Source of the DNA: Halocafeteria seosinensis
Lineage: Eukaryota > Sar > Bigyra > Bicosoecida
Length of the DNA stretch: 64,000 bases
Assembly (NCBI GenBank): GCA_001687465.1
Contig: LVLI01000050.1
Coordinates: 1-64,000, forward strand
Direction of reading: 5' to 3'
Each line of letters begins with the position of its first letter. The stretch's first letter is position 1. Under the pieces are notes generated by a model. The model was given only the letters and a program-made list of their open reading frames with translations. It was not told the DNA's origin and did no database searches. Both the position numbers and the translations under genes were made by a program. Shown piece by piece: positions 33,101-42,527 of the stretch.

Positions 33101-33659
33101 GTCTGCCGACTATGCTGTAAGAAGCATGACCGTGGGTGCTGGGGAGCCAGTAAAGAACCAGCCTCGCGTCATCCTGTTGGATATAAATAATCAATCAGCA
33201 CTCGCTTCAGGATCCGTTCGCATAGTGTCTACGAAAGTACCAAGGTTGGAGAGTGGCCGGAGGCATTGCTCTGAAGCCGCGAACCGGACCATGCAGGTTG
33301 CAGTCGCCGCTGATGTGGATACAAGTCAACTGAGACACCTAGATAGAGCGCGATTGAAACTTCGACACTGGAAAGCACGACTACTGGCAGAACCTCCTCC
33401 ATTGATACATGTTGAANCTCGTTATTCTCCCGAATCTGAAGCACCTGATGCGTCGGAAGCATCCGGGTCTGATGGTTACGCGTCGTCCCCAATTTTTGGC
33501 CGTGGCCATGTTCGCCGCTTGGAATTCGCCAGCTCTAGACCTGGTGCAGGGCTCTCTCGCGAAACCAAGGAGCACCATCGTAGTCAACTTGAGGACGACG
33601 CACCAAAGAAGGTCTTCACGCCCCAAGCTCCCCGAAGTAAACGATTATCGTTGCACTAA
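30189..33659 (+). CDS. GLUG-repeat receptor-like surface protein, 1156 aa
   Basis: ATG chosen at 30189; the frame extends upstream only from a GTG at 30126. Hydrophobic stretches at about residues 12-30 and 58-70, cap with ISLEANEIFDG, then seven rungs (last: GGIIGSI and YSVYNG). One GGICG is changed to GRICG at rung 6. Closing ELPMLRFQ segment, stalk (about residues 455-790) including a 96-bp minisatellite, membrane helix near 804-826, YWRRRNE stop-transfer, then the tail with DPRAMYATQLGVP, AHINPLAS, VRIVSTK and HWKARLLAEPPP. One ambiguous base (n at 33417) lies in the tail. The N-terminus equals that of unit 2 in the fused genes at 1-7443, so this is the unfused version. Expected single-pass plasma-membrane protein with a glycosylated stalk; ligand unknown. 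Confidence 0.85.
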   Translation: MESSVNQRPRMVSGIVMFTIMACVIRVVNVFGRNIGNGTKRIRCASSRMPRMTSQCTAMGIAFFHYYCSSVSRAGGIRDDIIDNGYSCFSYSSKKFTMTCPTFQWNTQFVNNDYISLEANEIFDGNGNTIDLGGISNFKGLFKIEGVNIFSQAPTIRNLHMRDGETASRAGFIVKAEQNFAIVESCSSTGKIASDVKGGNRGGICGFRWGAGGRVSISDSFSTGAITASNGGGITGAYTGADDGMVNITNCYSEGDLAVDAGGICGSWAGNNNGNVYIQRSYSIGKIEGDESGGIVGDSSGQVYIKECYSTGDITGAESGGITGDDTAHADGRVEITDCYTTGEISGWKAGRICGDTTVVIRNTYASGDVGHNTGGIIGSIRDDSCITIRYSVYNGDWWEIVGDGAYQAGHNTNSDDLNSIKGKLYRHEGEQKWSHTVWATKGPEELPMLRFQLPTPSPTQSATASITPSRTSTRTPSRTPSRTGTATSSITPTRTPTRTGTPTSTRTPSNTPSATRTPTSTRTPSNTPTGSYSSTSTSTPSVTSTRTPTWTSTETPSQTSTTTPTSTSTSTGTSTSSETSSRTQTQTASKTPSETSTRTVTPTSTESRSDTSSRTPTATPSETPSETSTRTGTPTSTGTRSDTCSRTPTATPSETPSETSTRTGTPTSSGTPRDTSSRTPTAMSSETPSETSTRTGTLTSTGTPSTTMTKTKAPTATSTQTPTRTTTSTASHTPTTTATTTETPSMTRSGTLSSTSSTSGTVSSFVSPTTSMTASLPGTMSPTSSWRAVAGVESLSGSSDSGIASAMRISVPAALVGAIAVSIMYLVYWRRRNETEAKASNDPRAMYATQLGVPLESLKLMSSLKGGSNALDYMPSVQAQGNSLIAERGHEQSMRQHPERSQVYATSPSGEARLAHINPLASNAEKLRAKQTESKPRKQTVADKFSLKSAKMDQRNIKLYGVSGVQCSTESADYAVRSMTVGAGEPVKNQPRVILLDINNQSALASGSVRIVSTKVPRLESGRRHCSEAANRTMQVAVAADVDTSQLRHLDRARLKLRHWKARLLAEPPPLIHVEXRYSPESEAPDASEASGSDGYASSPIFGRGHVRRLEFASSRPGAGLSRETKEHHRSQLEDDAPKKVFTPQAPRSKRLSLH
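31959..32310 (+). repeat. 96-bp minisatellite in stalk
   Basis: GAGACTCCGAGCGAAAC recurs at 31959 (first base differs), 32055, 32151 and 32247, exactly 96 bases apart, encoding 32-residue Thr/Ser/Pro repeats. The unit is a multiple of three, so copy-number change alters stalk length without frameshift. Confidence 0.85.
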
Positions 33660-34197
33660 GTGTTGTTGTCATTCGACGGACCCGGTCGCCTCGGTGGCAA
33701 GTGAATACGAGCTCTACGCAGGTTTCGATGTAGCAGGGAAACCTCGAAGGGAAACGATTCTATTGTCACGCTAAACTTACGGTACTTTTTCGTTCAAATG
33801 TCGCGTTGTTGGAAGTGTAATTAAATGGTCGCCGACGACTTTTGGTAGCCAGGAAGAGGAATTCACTTCGAGTCCTGTGTTCATGTATTCATCAAAATAA
33901 TGACAGTCAACTGCTAGCTAGTGATCGTACTCGACAGGCCCTCTCCTTGTGTGTCGTTTAGGGGTTTGGGTCCCGAGATCCTGTGATGGGCCTGAGTCGT
34001 CGTCAACATGGAAGAGCAGTTTGGATTGTTATTTATAGGCGTAAGACAGACATCATCCACAGAGACCCTCCCTAGGTATTGTGGGGTAAAGTGCACCCAT
34101 TTACATGGAAATTACCAGCTCTATATCTCGGCCCTTTCCCTCCGGAGGCAAGCGCCCATTACATGCACATTATTAGACTGATTGCGTGCTGAGAAGG
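33660..34197. other. Spacer, no gene seen
   Basis: Between two same-strand family genes. No copy of the shared upstream element recognised; nothing else supported. Confidence 0.45.
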
Positions 34198-34221
34198 ATG
34201 ATGATGATGATGATGATGATG
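34198..34221 (+). repeat. (ATG)8 trinucleotide repeat at the start codon
   Basis: Eight ATG in a row, in frame with the gene, so replication slippage changes only the number of N-terminal Met residues and of possible start codons. Confidence 0.9.
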
Positions 34222-37200
34222 TCGAGATCACTCTTGTTTCTCTTCATCTACTGCGCAGCAGCAGCAGGAGCAGGAGCAGGAACAGCTGATTCGGCCAATC
34301 TACGAGAGGGAATTATCAGCGGAGGCGAACAATTCTTCACCTACAATGAAACCCGCAAGATGTTTGAGTTAACAGGGAACTTCGTCTGGAAGGATGTGTA
34401 TGAGGCGCATAACAATGTGCACTACTACATCGCGCTGGGACCGCATGAAGTGTTTGATGGCAATGATTTCACCATTGATTTATTTGATGTTGGGAACTTC
34501 CCAGGCTTATTCACTGTCGAGAAGGAAGTCACCGCGTTTACACAAGCTCCCGAAATTCGCAATTTGCACACGAAAAACGGCGAGATTGCCACCCGTGGAG
34601 GATTCATTGTCCAAGGAGAGCAGCGGTTTTTCATTGTCGATTCATGTAGCTCCTCGGGGAAAACCATGGGAGGTAACGAACACAGCAATGCTGGTGGCAT
34701 TTGTGGCCACCGATGTGGAGCTGACGCAGGCCAAATCAGTATACTGAATTCGTTTTCGTCAGGGAAGATAAACTCGAAAGGCGCTGGTGGGATTGCAGGA
34801 GGTCGAGTGGGTGATGAAGGAGGGATTGTTAACATTACCAACTGCCACTCAAATGGTGTTATCTCTCACAAAAATTCCGGTGGAATTGTAGGAGTTGATG
34901 CTGCCAGAAAAGGTGGAGAAATAGGAGTGTTCCAGTGCCACAGCTCCGGGACAATTTCGGCGAATCATGCAGGAGGAATCTGCGGCGCGTTTTGGTATGA
35001 AACAGGAGGTACTGTCGAAATTACACAATCGTCTTCTACTGGTAACATTGACGGTAAGTATAGTGGAGGTATCATAGGCGGAAACGCTGGTCGCAATGGT
35101 TTTGCGGAAATAACGGAATGCTACTCCACAGGAGATGTCAATGGAATCTCCAGCGGTGGAATTGTGGGACAAAATGCTGGCGAAGGCGGTGGAGTCGTCA
35201 ACGTGCTCCGGTGTCATAGCACGGGTATAGTAAAAGGGAAGTACGCCGGAGGCGTTTGTGGCTCATTTCGGGCTATTGCTGCTGCAGGCTCGGTATACAT
35301 TACGGAATCGTATTCTAGGGGTGCTATCGATGGATACGGTAGTGGTGGCGTCATAGGCGCAGAAGCTGGGCGAAAGGGCGCTGTGGAGATAAAAGGATGC
35401 GATTCTACAGGACAAATCAGTGGGTCTTCTGCGGGTGGGATTGTCGGAGTTGATGCTGCGCAAGATGATGGAGAAGTCAGAGTGACCCAGTGCTACAGTT
35501 CTGGTAGAATATTGGGGGAGAATGCAGGAGGTATTTGTGGCTCGTTTTGGTACGACGAGGACCGGCATGACGGCGGTCTGGTTTCCATTACTCACTCTTA
35601 CTCAACGGGTGAAATCCAGGGTGTACAGAGTGGAGGTATCATAGGCGGAAACTCTGGTCGAAGTGGCGAGGCAGAAGTAAGAGAGTGCTATTCCACTGGA
35701 AATATTACTGGTGAAAAAAGCGGTGGTATCACGGGCCATAATACAGGGGAAATTGACGGAATGGTTGATATTGTAGACTGCTACAGTAGAGGGAGCATAA
35801 GCGGTTCCAGAGCAGGCGGCATCTGCGGGGCTGATATGAAAGGCACTGTAGACGTTACAAACACGTACGCCTCGGGAGAACTCTCCAGAAACGAAGCGGG
35901 AGGAATCATCGGAAGGACAGACGTATCGGAATCCTCTATCACTGTCAAGCACTCGGTGTATAGTAAGCCACTTGTGGGAGGTGATGGCGAAGAACTGGCC
36001 ACTGAAGATAACGTAATCAATTCCGACGACGTGGACGACATTAAGGGCCAGCTTTACCACGCCAATGGAGTGAAGGTTTGGTCCGATGCTGTATGGGCTA
36101 CAGATGGCCCCGTTTCATTGCCCGTATTGCGCTTTCAGCTCTCAACACCCAGTCCTACTGCGTCGACTACCGCTTCAACCTCCTCATCACCGTTGTTGAC
36201 CAGCACTCCCAGCGAAACAATTACCGTGACTTCAACGCCTACGACGTCCGAAACTCCAAGTGGTACTTCCACGAGAACGCAAACTGCTGCATTGACAGCA
36301 TCTCCTAGCAGTACATCTACTGCAAGCCGAAGTCCTACCTCTACAGGCACTCCCAGCGAAACAGGTACCGGGACTCCAACGCCGACTTCGACTCGAACTC
36401 CCAGCGAAAGCAATACGGGCACTGTGACTCTGAGTTCTACCGGTACACCTAGTCGAACAGTGAACAGCGCCGAAAGTGCTACATCGACATCTACGGTTTC
36501 CCAAACCCTGACGAGAACAGCTAGCTTTTCGAGTACCACTACCTCAAGTCGGAGTAGTACTCCTTTATGGACGTGTAGTCTGACATCGTCTGAAACATCA
36601 ACGTTAGCGACGGTCACTGGAGTAGACAATCTATCGTCTGAACCAAGTCGCTCCGGCAGGACCACCGTCACTGCTTTCTTCCGGATATTTGCTGCGGCAA
36701 CAGTGGCTGGGGCTATGGCGGCGTTGACCATCTACCTTGGATATAAACGGAGAAACAACAAAAATGCAGCCAAAGCATCAAGCGATCCTCGAGCAATGTA
36801 TGCAAACCAAATTGGAATACCTTTGGGGAATTTGAAACTGATGTCAAGCCTTGGAACTGGCTTTGCTTCGTCAGGTGGTACATCTTTGGTCCAATCGCAG
36901 GGAATTTCATCGGAAACACATAAAGGAAAACAGGATGTTACGCATCCTGATCACTCTCAAGTGCGCGCTACAAACCCCTTAGGACATATGCAAGTTGCTC
37001 ACATCAATCCTTTAGCGTCAGACACTCGAAGACATCGAGCTGTGCACACGAAGTCGCCAAAGCGCACTGTATCTGACAAGTTTACTCTCAAGTCTGGTAA
37101 GACGGATCAGCGAAACATTAAGTCATATAAGCTTTCTGGGGTTCGCGCTGGCTCAGAGTCTACTGAAGTGCTTCAAGAAAGCACGGCTGCAAGCTCTGGT

Positions 37201-37725
37201 GAACAGACAGGCAACGAGACTCGCGTTGTACTTGTGGATGCTCAGTCGGCTCTCGGTTCTGGGTCGGTGCGCATAGTGTCTACGAAAGCCCCAAAAGCGT
37301 CAATTGAACAAAAGCACCGCTTGGAATCAGGCAACCGTACCCTTCAAGTAGCCGTTGCCGCAGATGTGAACACAGGCCATTTAGAGCGGCTTGAGAGGGC
37401 GCAACTAAGACTCCGACAGTGGAAAGCCCGACTACTGGCAGAGCCACCTCCATTGATTCAGGTTGAGAGCAGTGATACTACTCCGTTTGACGAGTCGAGA
37501 GAGTATGATGAACGGTCGGTATCTGAAAGCTATGCCTCTTCTCGGGTGCATGTTCGCCGTTTAGAGTTTGCCAGGTCAGGGCCTAATGGTGGTGTTGAAG
37601 GTGGGCTTTCTCGCGAAACCGAAGAGCATCGTCGGAGCCAGCTTCGTCTGGAAGATGTTTCTCCAAAGAAGGTCTTCACCCCTCAAGTTTCAAGAGGTAA
37701 ACGCTCAGTGTCATCTTCGGACTGA
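34198..37725 (+). CDS. GLUG-repeat receptor-like surface protein, 14 rungs, 1175 aa
   Basis: The start lies in a run of eight ATG codons (34198-34221), giving a poly-Met start followed directly by a signal-like core (SRSLLFLFIYCAAAA). Cap with IALGPHEVFDG. Fourteen rungs, the most here: two early rungs, three three-rung blocks (GGIVG, GG[I/V]CG with FWY or FRA, GG[I/V]IG with NAGR-like end), then GGITG, GGICG, GGIIG. Closing SLPVLRFQ segment, a short stalk (about residues 648-818), membrane helix about 828-848, YKRRNNK stop-transfer and the family tail (DPRAMYANQIGIP, AHINPLAS, VRIVSTK, LRQWKARLLAEPPP). Intact single frame. Predicted single-pass surface protein. Confidence 0.87.
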   Translation: MMMMMMMMSRSLLFLFIYCAAAAGAGAGTADSANLREGIISGGEQFFTYNETRKMFELTGNFVWKDVYEAHNNVHYYIALGPHEVFDGNDFTIDLFDVGNFPGLFTVEKEVTAFTQAPEIRNLHTKNGEIATRGGFIVQGEQRFFIVDSCSSSGKTMGGNEHSNAGGICGHRCGADAGQISILNSFSSGKINSKGAGGIAGGRVGDEGGIVNITNCHSNGVISHKNSGGIVGVDAARKGGEIGVFQCHSSGTISANHAGGICGAFWYETGGTVEITQSSSTGNIDGKYSGGIIGGNAGRNGFAEITECYSTGDVNGISSGGIVGQNAGEGGGVVNVLRCHSTGIVKGKYAGGVCGSFRAIAAAGSVYITESYSRGAIDGYGSGGVIGAEAGRKGAVEIKGCDSTGQISGSSAGGIVGVDAAQDDGEVRVTQCYSSGRILGENAGGICGSFWYDEDRHDGGLVSITHSYSTGEIQGVQSGGIIGGNSGRSGEAEVRECYSTGNITGEKSGGITGHNTGEIDGMVDIVDCYSRGSISGSRAGGICGADMKGTVDVTNTYASGELSRNEAGGIIGRTDVSESSITVKHSVYSKPLVGGDGEELATEDNVINSDDVDDIKGQLYHANGVKVWSDAVWATDGPVSLPVLRFQLSTPSPTASTTASTSSSPLLTSTPSETITVTSTPTTSETPSGTSTRTQTAALTASPSSTSTASRSPTSTGTPSETGTGTPTPTSTRTPSESNTGTVTLSSTGTPSRTVNSAESATSTSTVSQTLTRTASFSSTTTSSRSSTPLWTCSLTSSETSTLATVTGVDNLSSEPSRSGRTTVTAFFRIFAAATVAGAMAALTIYLGYKRRNNKNAAKASSDPRAMYANQIGIPLGNLKLMSSLGTGFASSGGTSLVQSQGISSETHKGKQDVTHPDHSQVRATNPLGHMQVAHINPLASDTRRHRAVHTKSPKRTVSDKFTLKSGKTDQRNIKSYKLSGVRAGSESTEVLQESTAASSGEQTGNETRVVLVDAQSALGSGSVRIVSTKAPKASIEQKHRLESGNRTLQVAVAADVNTGHLERLERAQLRLRQWKARLLAEPPPLIQVESSDTTPFDESREYDERSVSESYASSRVHVRRLEFARSGPNGGVEGGLSRETEEHRRSQLRLEDVSPKKVFTPQVSRGKRSVSSSD

Positions 37726-38744
37726 GTGGTTAGCTCAACATGAAGTACTGTTCAACGTTGGGCAGGTGTTGGTGATTTGACGCAAAGTATGCATGTACTC
37801 ATTTCTCCACCTATTGCGAGATTTTCCAGGGATGATTGTAGGATGGAGGCGACGAACGCTCGTTTTAGCTTGCATATTTCTACACCAGTTTCTTAGGATT
37901 TTGGAGTGGTATGCAAACGGACTCTCATCTCTCTATCCTTGTGCGAACTTACTACCCTAGCTGGTCAGGCAAATCGAAGCTGTTGCCACCACTTTCAGGT
38001 ATCAGGAGCTAGTCAATTGGCGCGTGTTGCTTGAAGGCATATTTCATCGTAACTTGATTTGAGGGTCCATGTCAAGCTGCTGCTACCTTGAACTTATCTG
38101 TAACTACATACATGCATGCCCGCGATACAGTAGTCAATTCACATCCATCTTACTTCTTCTTTGTTCCATCCCTCCTCCTTGTTGTCGTGCGACGCCTACA
38201 CCAAGCAAACAAGCACATACATAACAGGTCTACAAGTTCCGGCGTCGAGGGCCTCGTGGTACCAAAGGGTACAAGTGGTTGGTGATGCGCTGCGATCCCG
38301 GAGTGCGATTCCGGGGCGCAAGAATAAGAAGTGACAGTGGGCTCAACGACCCTTGTGCTCGTCCGTCCGTCATAGCCCCTAGATCTGCTCGTTGATGTGG
38401 ATTTGCGACAAAGCAGTAAAAGTGATTGATGAGCACCAGTAGTGTATAAGAACAAGGCGGGGCGACCTTTATGGCTTTTGCTTGTTTTGCCGGGGGCTTT
38501 TCTTGCTTCATTCTCCTTATATTGTTGCTACAGATACATTTCCACATTGTAGCAACGTATAGAAGGACTTGCTAAGCGCTGTGGCCTGTCATAGAGGAAG
38601 AGAGGCCTCGGAGGGGGTCAATTACGCGTACATCTTCACCGAAAGAATGCCAAACACGAGACTCAGGTAGCTACGACGACGAATGAATTGGGACAGTCCT
38701 TACTGCTGAGAAGCACCCATTAGGACAGACTGTGTGCAGACATC
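37726..38744. other. Spacer, no gene seen
   Basis: A weak copy of the shared element is at 38032-38049. A short GC-rich inverted repeat sits near 38,296-38,314. No coding sequence supported. Confidence 0.4.
38032..38049 (+). promoter_or_regulatory. Weak copy of the shared upstream element
   Basis: TTGAAGGCATATTTCATC agrees with the 24.5 kb copy (TTAAAGGCGTATTTCGTC) at 15 of 18 positions, about 700 bases before the ATG at 38745. Confidence 0.25.
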
Positions 38745-41700
38745 ATGATGAAGCATTGTTCTTGTGTAGCAGAAATGCTACTCGGAATCGTCGAGAGAAA
38801 CTTGATTTTCTTACAACTGTTCAGTGACAAACGCTCGCGGCTACGCAATTCGAGGAAGAGTCATATTGGAATTGTTGGACGTACAAGGTATAATCTTACT
38901 TTGTATCGTTGGTTCGAGGTTGCGGCAGTCATCTTAGCCGCGTTCCTAATCTTGTTACCCGGTTGGTGGATGGGAGTACTTGCTGAGACCGACTTGCGCG
39001 CGGGCATCTTAGACGGCAAGTATGGCGATCATGTAACATACAATTCTAGCAGCCTGACGTTTAATCTAATCCAGAATGTGGATGAACTGGAACATACATT
39101 TAATGGTAACGACGATTATATTACCCTCGAGGCCAACGAGACATTCGAAGGAAACGGCCACACGATTAATTTAGATGGCTTAAATGAATTTGAGGGACTA
39201 TTTGCCATAGGAACGGAGAATGCAGGCAAGGTGGACTCATTTGAGAAAGCTCCCATAATTCGCAATTTGCATATGAGGAACGGGAAAACTAGTCGGAATG
39301 GGGGATTCATTGTCCGAGAAAAGCAACAGTTTTTCATTGTAGAATCATGCAGTTCTACAGGAGAAATCTCTGGCACTAGCTCCAGTGACGCTACTAGTGG
39401 CGGTGGTATATGTGGATACCGATGTGGAGCTGATCACGGCCAGATCAGTATATTGGACTCGTATTCAAAAGGAGATATCCATGAAGGCGCCGGTGGAATA
39501 GTGGGAGCTCGTGCGGGGTATGACTTTGGCATTGTTAACGTTACCAACTGTTATTCAACTGGAGTTATCGAGAAGACAAATGCGGGCGGAATCGTTGGCC
39601 TGTTTGCTGGGCGTTCTCACGGGAAAATATATGTTACAAATTGCTCTTCCAAAGGTGATATGGATGGTCCCCAAAGTGGTGGTATCGTCGGCGGCGAGGC
39701 GGGATATGACCACGGGCTAGTTGTGGTCCACAAGTGTCATTCCATTGGGGAGATTGTAGGAGCCAAGAGTGGCGGTATTGTCGCCGATGATGCCGCTGAG
39801 GGATACGGGGAAGTGAGAGTATCTCAGTGCTATAGTACAGGAAATATTGTGGGAAAAGAAGCGGGTGGTATTTGTGGCCAATTTTTGCTAAATGGGGAGG
39901 ATGTTGGCGGCTCAGTCTACATCATGCAATCTTATTCTACAGGCCTCATTGACAGCAAGAAAAGTGGAGGTATTATAGGGGCAAACGCAGGTCGGAAAAA
40001 TGGATATGCAGAGATAAGAGAATGCTATTCCACCGGCGATATTAGTAAATCTTCTGCTGGTGGAATTGTGGGAGCTGATGCTGCTAGGGAAGATGGCACT
40101 GTGCGGGTGATTCAGTGCCATAGTACTGGAAAGATTTCAGGGAAGCATGCGGGAGGTATATATGGTGCATTTTGGGATGAGCCTGGAGGTAAGGTTAATA
40201 TCACGCAATCTTATTCTACAGGCCCCATTACGGGCGAGAAAAGTGGAGGTATTATAGGGGCAAACGCCGGTCGAAATGGGTATGCAGAGATAAGAGAATG
40301 CTATTCTATTGGAGAGATCAGTGGAGGGAGGTGTGGAGGTATCACGGGTCATAATGTGGGGGTAAAAGATGGAAGAGTTGATATCATTGACTGCTACAGC
40401 AAGGGAGACATCACTGGCCAGGAGAAACAAGGTGGCATATGTGGTGCTGGTGCACAAGGAACTGTGACGATCACAAACTCATATGCCTCGGGTGAGATTG
40501 ATAATACCAATGTGGGAGGTATTATAGGGAGTATATCTACTTTCACAAGCTCCGTGAACTCCATCACTATCAAATATTCAGTATATAATGGAGAGAGTGG
40601 CGGGAAGGTAGGAGGTGGGAGTGGGGAATCCACTGGGGATGAGGATGAGGATACAAACCTTGGCTTGTATGGTAATTCGGGCGATTTAAAGGACATTACA
40701 GGTAGGCTGTACCATCTTCCCCAGCCAAATGGTTGGTCCGATGCCGTATGGGCTATAAATGGCACCGATGAGCTCCCTGTATTGCGCTTCCAGCTGCCAA
40801 CACCAAGTCCCACGGCTTCCAGCACCTCATCGCCCTCGTCAACCAGCACTCCCAGCGGAACAGCTTCCAGGACGGTGACTGACACTCCATCAAGGACACG
40901 GACGAGAACCCGAACTTCTACTTCGACAGTGAGTCGGAGCAACACACCTAGTGTAAGCCGAACTCCTACAGCCACGGGGACATCGAGCAACACGCCTACA
41001 GGAAGCACAAGTCCTCCTTCTACGGGAACTCCTACTGAAACAGCGACTGTGACTCAAATATCGACTTCGACCGGAACTCTAACAAGTACGAGAACTGTCA
41101 CGTCGACACCGACTGGAACTCCTACTGGAACTAGCTCGTGGAGTCCGACGCCTACATCCACCCACACTCTTAGTCAAACAAGCTTGGCAACTGTCACTCT
41201 GACGTCTACTGGAACTGCTAGGGAAACACGTGCGAAAACCCCAACACTGACATCGTCCGAAACTCCAAGCAAAACCTATATATATTCCCTACGAGCAGTA
41301 TGACACCCTCGGGTTCCGCTACGATGTCGTCAACTTCGAGTTTGGGAGGAGTTGCTGGAGCTGAGAGCCTATCGTCCGGGTCAACTGGGTCAAGCGGAAG
41401 CAGAATATCTTCTGCCCTGCGAATTTTTGTTCCAGCTACTTTGGCTGTAGCTCTAGCGGTGCTGATTACGTATCTTGGGTATAGGCGCAGACGGAACGAA
41501 GCAGAAGCGAAAGCATCGAGTGATCCTCGAGCAATGTATGCAACTCAGCTTGGAATACCTTTGGAAAGTTTGAAGCTAATGTCTAGCTTGGAAGCTGGGT
41601 CGGGTACTCTAGGTCATATGTCTTCTGTCCAAACTCAGGAAGCCTCTTTGAACTCAGGAAGCCTCTTTGATAGCAGAAAAAGGACACAAACAGAGTATGC

Positions 41701-42527
41701 GTCAACATCCAGAAGGGTCTCAAGTGAACGCAACGGATCCCGTAGGGGAGATGAAGCTTGCTCACATCAACCCTTTGGCATCTGGTGCCCAAAAAAGTCG
41801 AGCTGAACAGACTGAATCAAAATCGACGAAACAAACTGTAGCTGATAGGTTCGCTCTCAAGTCGGGCAAGACGGATCGACGAAACATTAAGTCATACGGA
41901 GTTTCTGGGATTCAGTCTGGCACAGAGTCTGCCGTCTTTTCTGTAGGAAGCATGGTTGCAGGTGCTGAGGGGAAGGTACAGAACGAAGCTCGCGTTGTGC
42001 TCGTAGATCCGCGCGCTCAATCGTGTACCTCTTCGGGATCGGTTCGCATTGTCTCGACAAAAGCGCCAAAACTGGAATGTGGGCAGAAGAACAGCTCTGG
42101 TGCAGGGAAGGCGAGACTGCAAGTTGCTGTTGCAGCTGATGTCGATACCACTCAACTAAGACGCCTAGATAGAGCTCGGCTAAAGCTCCGACATTGGAAA
42201 GCACGGTTACTGGCGGAACCACCTCCGTTGGTACAGGTTGAAACTGGTGCTACTATGACATCTGCCAAGGATGTCGAGGATACATGTAAATGGCCTGCTC
42301 ACCGCTCAGCTTCTGAGAATTATGCTTCGACACCGTTATTCAGTGATGCGCATATTCGTCGCTTGGAATTCTCCAGTTCCAGACCGGGTGCTAGTAGTCT
42401 CGGTGGTGGACTATCGCGTGAAACAAAGCAGCATCACCAGAGTCAGCTTCGTCTCGAAGACGCTCCTCTAAAGAAGCATTTTGCTCCTCAGATCCCAAGG
42501 AGTAAACGATCGCTGTCGCTGTACTGA
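38745..42527 (+). pseudogene. GLUG-repeat receptor-like gene, 13 rungs, broken before the membrane helix
   Basis: ATG at 38745; hydrophobic segment at about residues 58-78 after a long basic N-terminus. Cap with ITLEANETFEG, thirteen rungs, closing ELPVLRFQ segment and stalk, then a stop at 41303. Against the relative at 48105-51504, two extra bases in a TATATATA run near 41,275 shift the frame. A 19-bp tandem duplication (41632-41669) shifts it again, so the net insertion is 21 nt and the last part (to 42527) is back in the original frame. Membrane helix and juxtamembrane region lie in the shifted interval (about 41,300-41,650). As sequenced the product is an 852-residue soluble ectodomain plus stalk. 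Young pseudogene, assembly error, or a genuine truncated form. Confidence 0.8.
41632..41669 (+). repeat. 19-bp tandem duplication in cytoplasmic-tail region
   Basis: AACTCAGGAAGCCTCTTTG occurs twice in direct succession (41632-41650, 41651-41669). Relatives have it once. It adds one base modulo three. Confidence 0.9.

Noticed and set aside
38285-38330. T-arm-like hairpin suggesting a tRNA
   Set aside because: The inverted repeat lacks a TTC-type loop and no cloverleaf can be built around it.
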